Shown here: positions 51,425 through 59,340 of the stretch, one piece after another
Layout of the letters: each line of letters opens with the position of its first letter
Numbering within the stretch: the first letter of the stretch is position 1
NCBI GenBank assembly: GCA_049975345.1
Contig: JBNGDP010000006.1
Location: forward strand, 1 to 64,000
Source of the DNA: Oceanipulchritudo sp049975345
GTDB lineage: Bacteria; Verrucomicrobiota; Verrucomicrobiia; Opitutales; Oceanipulchritudinaceae
Length of the DNA: 64,000 nt
Direction of reading: 5' to 3'
Position numbers and translations under genes: made by a program
Notes under the pieces: generated by a model
What the model saw: the letters and a program-made list of their open reading frames with translations, nothing else
Database searches by the model: none
What the model was told of the DNA's origin: nothing

Positions 51425-52507
51425 TTAGTGGCGGATGACCGGGTGGGAGCCGGTGTGGTCCTCGGTGGAACTCACGAGGTCCTGTACATCGGCAAGAAAA
51501 CCATCCACATCGTTTTCGGTGGTGTCCCAGGAGCACATGAGGCGGCAGCCGCCGGCGGCGATGAAGTCATAGAACTGCCAGCCGCGGGCATAGAGTCCGG
51601 AGATGACGCGGTCGTGCATCCGGGCAAAGACGGCATTGGCCTCTCGGGGGAAGAGGACCTCGACGCCGGGGATTTCCCGCAGGCCGGCCTCGAGGCGGGC
51701 GGCACAGGCGTTGGCATGGGCGGCGTGGCGCAGCCAGGCGCCCTCCCGGAGGATTCCCAGCCAGGGGGCGCTCAGGTAGCGCATCTTGGAGCAGAGCTGG
51801 CCGGCCTGCTTGCAGCGGTACTCGAATTCCTCGGCCATGGCCTTGTTGAAAAAGACGACGGCCTCCCCGATGGCCAGGCCGTTCTTGGTCCCGCCGAGGC
51901 AGAGGACATCGACCCCGGCGCGCCAGGTGATCTCCTTGGGCGGGCAGTCCAGTTCGACGAGGGCATTGGCGAAGCGGGCGCCGTCCATGTGGAGGGAAAG
52001 CCCGAGCCCGTGGGTGATGGCGCCCAACTGGCGCAGTTCGGCGGGGGTGTAGACGGTTCCCACCTCGGTGCTCTGGGTGATGCTCACCACCTTGGGCTTG
52101 GGGAAGTGCAGGTCGCTGCGGCGATGCACGGTGGTCTCCACGGCATCCGGAGTGACTTTCCCGTCGTCCCCTTCCACCAGAAGAATCTTGGATCCGCCCG
52201 AATAGAATTCCGGCGCGCCGCATTCATCGGTCTCGACATGGGCCAGGGAATGGCAAATGACGCTGTGATAGCTCCGGCAGAGGCTGGCCAGGGAAAGGGA
52301 ATTGGCGGCCGTGCCATTGAAAACGAAGAACACTTCACACTTCGTCTCGAAGATGTCCCGGATGGCCTCGCAGGCCTTTGCCGTCCACTCGTCCGTGCCG
52401 TAGGCGCTGGAATGGTCGGCATTGGCCTCCTGCATGGCCTCCCAGGCCTCCGGGCAGATCGGGGCGTTGTTGTCGCTGGCGAAATTGCGGGGATGTGTCG
52501 TTTTCAT
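51425..52507 (-). CDS. Low-specificity L-threonine aldolase
   Basis: The 360-aa PLP enzyme of the beta-eliminating lyase family cleaves threonine or allo-threonine to glycine and acetaldehyde. The N-terminus (NFASDNNAPICPEAWEAM) is typical, and HMDGARFANAL has the cofactor-binding Asp. The PLP lysine is in LCLGGTKNGLAIGEAV. ATG 52507 gives the canonical start; upstream codons to 52609 overlap the glnS promoter region. It is divergent from glnS. Confidence 0.9.
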   Translation of the reverse strand: MKTTHPRNFASDNNAPICPEAWEAMQEANADHSSAYGTDEWTAKACEAIRDIFETKCEVFFVFNGTAANSLSLASLCRSYHSVICHSLAHVETDECGAPEFYSGGSKILLVEGDDGKVTPDAVETTVHRRSDLHFPKPKVVSITQSTEVGTVYTPAELRQLGAITHGLGLSLHMDGARFANALVELDCPPKEITWRAGVDVLCLGGTKNGLAIGEAVVFFNKAMAEEFEYRCKQAGQLCSKMRYLSAPWLGILREGAWLRHAAHANACAARLEAGLREIPGVEVLFPREANAVFARMHDRVISGLYARGWQFYDFIAAGGCRLMCSWDTTENDVDGFLADVQDLVSSTEDHTGSHPVIRH

Positions 52508-52584
52508 AGTCCGTGTCTTGTGAGAACATCGTTGCAAATTCGCAAGGATGCTGAAGAGTCGGGCGTTTTCAAGCATTGGCGGAA

Positions 52585-54258
52585 ATGAGCGAGACAGAAG
52601 ACAAGCCAAGGAATTTCATCGAGGAGATCATCGAGGCGGATCTGGCATCGGGGAAGCACGAGATGATCGTGACGCGCTTTCCGCCGGAGCCGAACGGGTA
52701 CCTGCACATCGGGCATGCCATGGCGATCTGCCTGAATGCCGGCCTCGTGCGCAAGTATGGCGGGCGCTTCCATCTGCGCTTTGACGACACCAACCCGGTC
52801 AAGGAGGAGATGGAGTACGTCGAATCCATCAGGGAGGACATCCGCTGGTTGGGCATCGACTGGGGGGAACACCAGTATTTTGCCTCGGACTACTTTGAAC
52901 AGCTGTACGAGTGGGCCTGCCACCTCATCCGCGAAGGAAAGGCCTATGTGGACGATTCCAGCGCCGGGGAGATCCGCCGGATGCGCGGTTCCCTGACCGG
53001 AGCGGGAACGGAAAGCCCCTGTCGCGACCGTTCCCCGGAGGAAAACCTGGACCTCTTTGCCCGCATGCGCAAGGGGGAGTTCGCGAACGGGGAAAAGGTC
53101 CTCCGGGCCCGCATCGACATGGCCCATCCCAACCTGAACATGCGCGATCCGGTGCTGTACCGGGTGGCGCACGCGCATCATCACCGGACCGGCGACGCGT
53201 GGTGCATCTACCCGATGTACGACTTTGCCCACGGGCAGAGCGACGCCATCGAGGGCATCACGCACAGCATCTGCACGCTGGAATTCGAGGATCACCGCCC
53301 GTTGTACGACTGGTTCATCGAAAACCTGCCCGTGCCCAGCCGCCCGCGGCAGATCGAGTTCGCCCGGCTCAACCTGACTTACATGGTGACCTCGAAGCGC
53401 AAGCTGCTGCAGCTGGTGAAGGAAGGGCACGTCCACGGCTGGGATGATCCGCGTATGCCGACCATCAGCGGCATCCGCCGTCGCGGCTACACCCCGGAAT
53501 CCGTCTGGGAATTCACCACCCGTGCCGGGGTGACCAAGCGCAACAAGATCAACGACCTGGCCCTGCTCGAATTCTGCCTGCGCCAGGACCTCGAGGAAAA
53601 GGCCGTTCGCCGCATGGCCGTGCTGGATCCCGTGAAGGTGGTCATCACCAACCTGCCGGAGGAGGCCCGGGAAAGGTACGCCGGTCCGAACCATCCGTCC
53701 CGTCCGGAAATGGGCGAGCGCGAGGTGCTCCTGACCCGCGAAATCTACATCGAACGGGACGATTTCATGGAGGATCCGCCGCGAAAGTATTTCCGCCTCG
53801 CCCCGGGAAAGGAGGTGAGGCTCCGGTACGCCTGCTACATCACCTGCACGGAGGTGATCAAGGATGAGAAGGGGAACATCACGGAAATCCATGCCGAGAT
53901 GGACCCGGAATCCCGCGGGGGCAGCACGCCCGACGGCCGCAAGGTCAAGGGGACCATCCACTGGGTGAGTGCCGGCGAGAATGTTCCCTTCGAGTGCCGC
54001 CTCTACGACAACCTCTTCCTCAAGGAGGATCCCAATGAAGTCGACGACCCGGAAGGCAGCTATCTCGACAACCTGAATCCGCATTCCCTCGACATCACCA
54101 CCGCCTACGGGGAGCCGGAACTGGAGAGCGCCGGGGCAGGGGACCGGTTCCAGTTCGAACGCAAGGGCTACTTTTGCGTGGATCCTGACTCCACCCCCGG
54201 AAAGCTCGTCATCAACCGCTCCGTCGGTTTGCGGGATAGTTGGAAGTCGAAGCCGTAA
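52585..54258 (+). CDS. glnS: Glutamine-tRNA ligase
   Basis: The 557-aa class I synthetase charges tRNA-Gln. The HIGH motif is in NGYLHIGHAM (41-44), and the KMSKS loop appears as YMVTSKRKLLQL with the lysine retained. LRFDDTNPVKEE and WLGIDWGEHQYFASDYFEQL are GlnRS signatures, and the C-terminal beta barrels recognise the anticodon. The presence of glnS implies direct charging rather than only the GatCAB route. ATG 52585 is preferred to TTG 52576. Not in an operon; 21 bases separate its stop from the convergent menG/ubiE gene. Confidence 0.96.
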   Translation: MSETEDKPRNFIEEIIEADLASGKHEMIVTRFPPEPNGYLHIGHAMAICLNAGLVRKYGGRFHLRFDDTNPVKEEMEYVESIREDIRWLGIDWGEHQYFASDYFEQLYEWACHLIREGKAYVDDSSAGEIRRMRGSLTGAGTESPCRDRSPEENLDLFARMRKGEFANGEKVLRARIDMAHPNLNMRDPVLYRVAHAHHHRTGDAWCIYPMYDFAHGQSDAIEGITHSICTLEFEDHRPLYDWFIENLPVPSRPRQIEFARLNLTYMVTSKRKLLQLVKEGHVHGWDDPRMPTISGIRRRGYTPESVWEFTTRAGVTKRNKINDLALLEFCLRQDLEEKAVRRMAVLDPVKVVITNLPEEARERYAGPNHPSRPEMGEREVLLTREIYIERDDFMEDPPRKYFRLAPGKEVRLRYACYITCTEVIKDEKGNITEIHAEMDPESRGGSTPDGRKVKGTIHWVSAGENVPFECRLYDNLFLKEDPNEVDDPEGSYLDNLNPHSLDITTAYGEPELESAGAGDRFQFERKGYFCVDPDSTPGKLVINRSVGLRDSWKSKP

Positions 54259-54260
54259 GG

Positions 54261-54288
54261 TCGACCATCGACCCGAGACCTACGACCT
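54261..54288. repeat. Heptamer repeat spanning the menG/ubiE stop codon
   Basis: On the minus strand the sequence reads AGGTCGT, AGGTCTC, GGGTCGA, TGGTCGA, four heptamers of the form NGGTCNN. The TAG stop of the methyltransferase gene is formed inside the first two units, so the repeat supplies the last codons and the 3' spacer. Confidence 0.7.
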
Positions 54289-54981
54289 GCGGCCAACATG
54301 CAACGCCACAATGGAGCCGGTCAGGCCGGTGGCCTGTACCGGTTCAAATCCGGCGGCCCGGATTTCCTCGGCCAGGCGGTTCTTGTCCGGAAACTGGTTG
54401 ATGCTTCCGGCAAGATACTCATAGGCCCCCCGGTCGCCGGTGGCCAGGCGGGCGAGGCGCGGCAGGATGGAATTCAAGTACAAGGAGTAGAACGGTTTCA
54501 AGGCGGCCGCGGGCTGGCTGAACTCGAGGACAAAGAGCGCGCCCGAACCAGGCTTGAGGATCCGGCGCATCTCGCACAGTCCCCGGTGCCGGTCCTCGAG
54601 GTTGCGCAGGCCGAAGGCGATGGTCACGGCCTCCACGCTCGCATCCGGCAGGGGAAGGTCCAGGCAATCCCCGAAAGTGAATTCCAGCTTTCCGGATGCG
54701 GGCATTCTCTTCTGCTTTCGGCGGGCCACTTCCAGCATGGGCTCACAGAAATCCAGCGCCTGGACCGGGCAACCCGCGGGCAGGGCTTTGCGCAGGGCAA
54801 AGGCCACATCCCCGCTTCCCGTGGCCAGGTCCGCCACCGCCGAGGGCCTGTGTCGCCGCACCGCGCGGACCAAACGGTAGCGCCAGTACCAGTCGACCCC
54901 GCCACTGAGCAGGTGATTGGCCAGGTCGTACTTTCCGGAAATCCCGGAAAACATTTGCTCAACCGCCTGTCCCCGGGGCAT
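54280..54981 (-). CDS. menG/ubiE: Demethylmenaquinone/ubiquinone biosynthesis C-methyltransferase
   Basis: The 233-aa SAM-dependent enzyme adds the final ring methyl in menaquinone (and in some bacteria ubiquinone) synthesis. Motifs: MFSGISGKYDLANHLLSGGV at the N-terminus, SAM-binding DLATGSGDVAFAL, post-motif TIAFGLRNLEDR and the C-terminal GGVDWYWRYR-like and YEYLAGSINQFPD sequences. It begins three bases after the ClpX-like stop with GGGAGT as ribosome site inside that gene, so the two are translated from one message. Confidence 0.93.
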   Translation of the reverse strand: MPRGQAVEQMFSGISGKYDLANHLLSGGVDWYWRYRLVRAVRRHRPSAVADLATGSGDVAFALRKALPAGCPVQALDFCEPMLEVARRKQKRMPASGKLEFTFGDCLDLPLPDASVEAVTIAFGLRNLEDRHRGLCEMRRILKPGSGALFVLEFSQPAAALKPFYSLYLNSILPRLARLATGDRGAYEYLAGSINQFPDKNRLAEEIRAAGFEPVQATGLTGSIVALHVGRRS

Positions 54982-54984
54982 CGG

Positions 54985-56637
54985 CTACTCCCTTTGCTCC
55001 GACGGGTCGGATTGGTCGGACGGATCCGATCGGTCCGACCGGTCGGACAGCTCCGATTCCCGGTTCTGGAAACTCTCGACCACCATTTTTGACAGCTGGG
55101 AATCGGGATTTTCCGCCATGGCCTTGCCGATCTCGAAGGATTGCCGGCCCGTGTTGCGGCTGACGATTTTCAGGCCGTACTCAAGATCCTTGAACCGGTC
55201 CTCACAGACGGCCCGGATGGTCTTGTCCCGGTCCACGGCAATGTCGATAAGCAGGTCGGAGGCCTCGTCGCTGAAAGCGATGGCGAGGCCGGTCTCCTTG
55301 GAGAAGCGCTGCGCGAAGGCCTCGATTTCCTCCCGGAGGACATTGCGTTTCATGTGGCTGTGTTCCTTCAGAACGACCTTCAGGGCCTCGTGCGGTTCGG
55401 CGACCGTCTCCCGGGTTACTTCAAAGGAACTGGCCCCCGCGGAGGGGAGTTCGAATTTAAAGTAGCGGAACACCCGCTCAAACACGGTCATCAGGCCGCG
55501 CGCTCCGGTGTTTTCCCCGTGGGCCTTGCGGGCGATTTCCTCGATCGCCTCCCGGGTCACCTTGAAATCGATTCCGTAGCCTTTGAAATCCTGCTCGTAC
55601 TGCTCGAGCAGGTTATCCTCCGCGCTGGTCAGGATCTCCTGCAGGTCCCCGACCGAGAGCGGGTCGCACGCGACCCGCACCGGCAGGCGGCCCACAAATT
55701 CCGGCTCGAAGCCGTACTTGATGAGGTCCGAAGTCTCGATCTTGTGGAGATATTCGCTGGGGTCGCGGTCCACGATCTCCCGGGTGCTGCCAAAACCAAT
55801 GGCGCTGGCCTCGAGGCGCTTTTTGACCGATTCCGCCAGCTTGTCGAAGGCGCCGCTGACAATGAAGAGGATATGGCGCGTGCTGATGCTGCGCTTTCCG
55901 GGTTTACCACCCCGGCTGGCCTCCATCATGGCGCTCATCTGGGCCATCATGTCGGTCGGGCTGAAGAGGTTCACATCGGTATCCTCCATGAGCTTGAGCA
56001 GGTTGATCTGGACCCCGCGACCCGAAACATCCTTCCCCCCGGCCAGGTTGGCGGCCGCCGCAATCTTGTCGATCTCGTCGATGTAGATGATCCCGTACTG
56101 GGCCAGGTCGGCGTTGGAGCCGGCCATCTTGTAGAGGTCGCGCACCAGGTCCTCGACATCCGCCCCCACATAGCCGGTCTCTGAAAACTTGGTCGCATCC
56201 GCCTTCACGAAGGGGACCCCGATCAGTTTGGAGATATGCCGCATCAGGAAGGTTTTTCCCACCCCGGTCGGCCCCAGCAGCAGGATGTTCTGCTTGTGGT
56301 AGTCCTTCTCAAGCAGTTTCGGGTTCTCGATGCACTGGCGGACATGGTTGTAATGGTCGCATATCGCCACCGAGAGGACTTTTTTCGCCTCCTGCTGGGA
56401 AATGACAAAGCGATCCAGGTAATCCCGGATCTCCCGCGGCTTGAAGCTGAAGGTGCGAATGCGCTCCAGGGCCTCCTCGGCCTCCTTGTCGGCCTGGGTG
56501 GGGCCTTCCCTCCCTTCCGGGCCGCGCCGGGTGCGCATTTGGCCCGGCATCACCCCGGTCACCTGCACGTTCCCGCTGCGCAGGGCCTCCTGCAATTTCT
56601 CCTGAAGTTCTTCCAATGGTGTTTTATCTTTGCTCAT
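54985..56637 (-). CDS. ClpX-like AAA+ unfoldase lacking the zinc-binding domain
   Basis: The 550-aa AAA+ ATPase has ClpX features: RDYLDRFVISQQEAKKVLSV, Walker A GPTGVGKT (122-129), ATKFSETGYVGADVEDLV, Walker B IIYIDEID (183-190), and a ClpP-docking IGF loop (Ile280-Gly-Phe282 in EASAIGFGSTRE). The N-terminal four-cysteine zinc domain of canonical ClpX is absent, replaced by a charged linker. About 100 C-terminal residues extend beyond the usual ClpX end and finish in an Ser-Asp repeat (SDRSDRSDPSDQ). It probably works with ClpP but may use other adaptors. No clpP is adjacent. Confidence 0.87.
   Translation of the reverse strand: MSKDKTPLEELQEKLQEALRSGNVQVTGVMPGQMRTRRGPEGREGPTQADKEAEEALERIRTFSFKPREIRDYLDRFVISQQEAKKVLSVAICDHYNHVRQCIENPKLLEKDYHKQNILLLGPTGVGKTFLMRHISKLIGVPFVKADATKFSETGYVGADVEDLVRDLYKMAGSNADLAQYGIIYIDEIDKIAAAANLAGGKDVSGRGVQINLLKLMEDTDVNLFSPTDMMAQMSAMMEASRGGKPGKRSISTRHILFIVSGAFDKLAESVKKRLEASAIGFGSTREIVDRDPSEYLHKIETSDLIKYGFEPEFVGRLPVRVACDPLSVGDLQEILTSAEDNLLEQYEQDFKGYGIDFKVTREAIEEIARKAHGENTGARGLMTVFERVFRYFKFELPSAGASSFEVTRETVAEPHEALKVVLKEHSHMKRNVLREEIEAFAQRFSKETGLAIAFSDEASDLLIDIAVDRDKTIRAVCEDRFKDLEYGLKIVSRNTGRQSFEIGKAMAENPDSQLSKMVVESFQNRESELSDRSDRSDPSDQSDPSEQRE
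55004..55057. repeat. Nonamer repeat encoding the Ser-Asp tail of the ClpX-like protein
   Basis: Six 9-base units occur in a row: GGGTCGGAT, TGGTCGGAC, GGATCCGAT, CGGTCCGAC, CGGTCGGAC, AGCTCCGAT. Because the period is a multiple of three the frame is kept, and the minus strand encodes repeated Ser-Asp-x triplets ending just before the stop. Confidence 0.85.
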
Positions 56638-56734
56638 TACAGATGTTTTCTGTTGGCTTTCTTGACAGCATCTGCCTGTTTATTAAGCAATTGCTGTTGA
56701 TCACATTTCCACATTCAGCTTAACCACAAATCCC

Positions 56735-57061
56735 ATGTCCGCAAACCTGACAAAGAGAGACATCGTCCTCAGCATCCACAACGAGGTCAAGCGCGAGTAC
56801 CCGGATGTCTCTCAGAAGGCCATCCGTGAAATTGTCCAGAAGACCCTGGACGAGATCGCCATGGCCCTCTCCAAGGGGCGCAATGTGGAGTTGCGCAATT
56901 TCGGTGTCTTCGAGGTCCAGGTCCGGAAGGCGCGGATCGGCCGCAATCCCAACAAGCCGGAGAAGGACGTGGTGATTCCCGAGCGCTCCGTCATCAAGTT
57001 CAAGGCCGGCAAGGAGTTGAAGGGGAATCTCAAGGATCTCGACCTGGAGCGCCAGGCCTGA
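56735..57061 (+). CDS. HU/IHF-family DNA-binding protein
   Basis: The 108-aa histone-like protein has the HU fold: LTKRDIVLSIHNEV and QKTLDEIAMALSKGRNVELR, then NFGVFEVQVRKARIGRNPNK with the DNA-intercalating Pro of the family (RNPNKPEKDV). A C-terminal extension (KGNLKDLDLERQA) is acidic and Lys-rich. It bends DNA as a homodimer or heterodimer. A TTGACA box at 56662-56667 may be part of its promoter, but no good -10 is spaced to it. hisS follows 19 bases later. Confidence 0.93.
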   Translation: MSANLTKRDIVLSIHNEVKREYPDVSQKAIREIVQKTLDEIAMALSKGRNVELRNFGVFEVQVRKARIGRNPNKPEKDVVIPERSVIKFKAGKELKGNLKDLDLERQA

Positions 57062-57080
57062 GGTTTTCCCGCGTTGCGTC

Positions 57081-58448
57081 ATGTTTGAGGTCCTTCCCGG
57101 ATTCAGGGACTTTTACCCAGAGGAATGCCGCAAGCGGAATTACCTGTTCCGCCGTTGGAGCAACTGGGCCCGGCGGTTTGATTTTTCCGAATACGACATC
57201 CCGACCCTGGAACCGCTGGAGCTGTTCACGCGCAAAAGCGGGGCCGAGATCGTTTCGCAGTTGTTCCATTTCGAGGACCAGGGTGGACGCGCCGTGGCCC
57301 TGCGTCCCGAGCTGACCCCTTCCCTCGCCCGCATGGTGGGCAGCCGCATCAACAGCCTCAAGCGGCCCGTCAAGTGGTTCAATATCGCCGAGAATTTCCG
57401 TTATGAGCGCCAGCAGAAGGGCCGCCTGCGCTCCCATTACCAGTTGAATGCGGATATTTTCGGTGAACCGGGGATCCACGCGGATGCCGACATCCAGGCC
57501 CTGCTGATCAGCATCCTGAAGGATTTCGGGTTCGGTTCCGGGGACGTGAAACTGCGACTCAGCGACCGGCGGATCTGGAGCCTTTTCCTGGAGGGGCTTG
57601 GTTTCGAGGGGGAAGCTGCCCTTGAGGTGCTTTCCATCATCGACAAGATGGAGCGTCTCTCCGCAGAAGGGTTGATGGAAAAGCTCCGTCCCTTCTTCAA
57701 CGAGGCGGTGGAGGACTTTCTTTCCTCGGTGGACCTTCTGCGCTCCCAGCGGGATCTTGCCGGCCTTCGGCAGGCCATCGAGCGCCTCTGTCCCACCGCA
57801 TCCATCAAGGAGCGCGCGGCCTGCCGCATGGCGGAATGGACGGAGCTTCTGGAATCCCTTGAGGCCTACGGGGTATCGGACTACCTGCAGATCGACCTCG
57901 GGATTGTCCGCGGCCTTGCCTATTACACCGGTTTTGTCTTCGAGGTCTTCCTGCAGGACGAGGCCGGCCGCCCCGTTGGCCGGGCCCTCGCCGGGGGAGG
58001 GCGTTTTGACCACCTGGTCGCCCTGCTTGGCTACGGCGATGTTCCAGCCGTCGGATTCGGGATGGGGGACGTGGTCCTCGCGGATGCCCTGGAGGAACGC
58101 GGCCTGATGCCCCCCCTGATCGATGTCCCGGACTTTTACTGTGTCATTGGCGGTCCCGGGGAGCGCCCCCTTGCCCTGGCGGACGCCTCCAGCCTGCGCG
58201 CCATGGGATACCGGGTCCGCTATCCCCTGAAGCTGTCCGGATTTGGCAAGCAATTCAAGCAGGCCGGGCAGAGCGGGGCCCGCTTCGCCCTGGTGTACGG
58301 AAGCGAGGAAAGGGAGCACAACCTCGTGAAGGTGCGCGACCTGGAAACGGGAGGCGAAACCACCCTTCCCCGTAATCATTTGATGCAACAGGTTCCCGCA
58401 TTATGGAGCGAGGGACTGGCTGAACCCGAAAAGGAGAAAGAGAAATAA
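57081..58448 (+). CDS. hisS: Histidine-tRNA ligase
   Basis: A 455-aa class II synthetase. Motif 1-like and motif 2 regions are VLPGFRDFYPEECRKRNYLF and WFNIAENFRYERQQKGRLR, and the histidine-specific region is LGIVRGLAYYTGFVFEV with GGGRFDHLVALLGYGDVPAV. The C-terminal alpha/beta domain (about 350-440) is the anticodon-binding domain, so this is HisRS rather than the HisZ regulator. It overlaps no gene but is two bases from the SPFH gene and likely co-transcribed with HU and SPFH. Confidence 0.93.
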   Translation: MFEVLPGFRDFYPEECRKRNYLFRRWSNWARRFDFSEYDIPTLEPLELFTRKSGAEIVSQLFHFEDQGGRAVALRPELTPSLARMVGSRINSLKRPVKWFNIAENFRYERQQKGRLRSHYQLNADIFGEPGIHADADIQALLISILKDFGFGSGDVKLRLSDRRIWSLFLEGLGFEGEAALEVLSIIDKMERLSAEGLMEKLRPFFNEAVEDFLSSVDLLRSQRDLAGLRQAIERLCPTASIKERAACRMAEWTELLESLEAYGVSDYLQIDLGIVRGLAYYTGFVFEVFLQDEAGRPVGRALAGGGRFDHLVALLGYGDVPAVGFGMGDVVLADALEERGLMPPLIDVPDFYCVIGGPGERPLALADASSLRAMGYRVRYPLKLSGFGKQFKQAGQSGARFALVYGSEEREHNLVKVRDLETGGETTLPRNHLMQQVPALWSEGLAEPEKEKEK

Positions 58449-58449
58449 T

Positions 58450-59340
58450 ATGAGCAAAAGCAACATCACCCTGATTATTGGAATCATTATCATTGCCCTG
58501 GTTGTCATGTTCGGCAGCCGTTTTGTGAAGACGATCGAGGCCGGCCATGTCGGCGTGGCGACCCTCTTCGGGGAGGTGGTTGAAAAGCCGTATGATTCGG
58601 GCCTCCACTTCCCGGTTAATCCGCTGTACGAATGGTTTGCCTACGACATCCGCGAAGACACCATCACCGAGCAGGCCAACGTGCCCAGCCAGGACCAGCT
58701 GCAGACGACAATTGACGTCAGCGTGCGATTCAGCATCAACGAGGCCCTGGCCCCGGTGACCTACCAGCAGTTCGGCACCAAGGAAACGCTGATCGAGAAA
58801 CAGCTGGTTCCGGCCTTGCGGTCGACCCTCCGCGAGGCGGGTAAAACCATTCCCCAGGCCGAGAACTTTTTTCTCGAGGAGACGCAGGACAGGCTCCAGC
58901 GGGACCTGATCGCTTCCCTGCGATCGGACCTTGAGCCGAAGGGACTGAATATTGACCGGGTCATGATCCGGAGCATCACCCTGCCGCCGTTCATCATGCG
59001 GGCCATTGAAGCCAAGAAGGAGCGGGAACAGGAGGTTGAGAAGCAGAAGGCCGAGTTGGAGCGTTTTCGCACGGAGCAGCAGCAGAAAATCGCCCAGGCA
59101 ACCGCCGAGCGGGAGGCGGCTGAAGAAAAGGCCAAGCAGGTCAAGGTGCTGGCGGATGCCCGGGCCTATGAAATCAAGAAGCTCAATGAGGCCATTGCCG
59201 AAAACCCGGCCTACCTGCAGATCCAGGCCATGGAGGCCCTCAAGGAGATTTCCAAGGATCCCAGTTCCAAGATTTATTTCCTGAATGGCGACAGCCCGCA
59301 GCCCCTTCCCCTGATGAATATCGGCGATGCCTTGAAATGA
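58450..59340 (+). CDS. SPFH/prohibitin-family membrane protein
   Basis: The 296-aa protein has one N-terminal membrane helix (ITLIIGIIIIALVVMF) and an SPFH domain (about 25-190; VGVATLFGEVVEKPYDSGLH, TIDVSVRFSINEAL). A long coiled coil (about 195-260) rich in Glu, Lys, Gln follows. Such stomatin/HflK-like proteins oligomerise into membrane microdomains and often regulate proteases. No NfeD or FtsH partner is adjacent. Its stop overlaps the start of the kinase gene in ATGA. Confidence 0.9.
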   Translation: MSKSNITLIIGIIIIALVVMFGSRFVKTIEAGHVGVATLFGEVVEKPYDSGLHFPVNPLYEWFAYDIREDTITEQANVPSQDQLQTTIDVSVRFSINEALAPVTYQQFGTKETLIEKQLVPALRSTLREAGKTIPQAENFFLEETQDRLQRDLIASLRSDLEPKGLNIDRVMIRSITLPPFIMRAIEAKKEREQEVEKQKAELERFRTEQQQKIAQATAEREAAEEKAKQVKVLADARAYEIKKLNEAIAENPAYLQIQAMEALKEISKDPSSKIYFLNGDSPQPLPLMNIGDALK

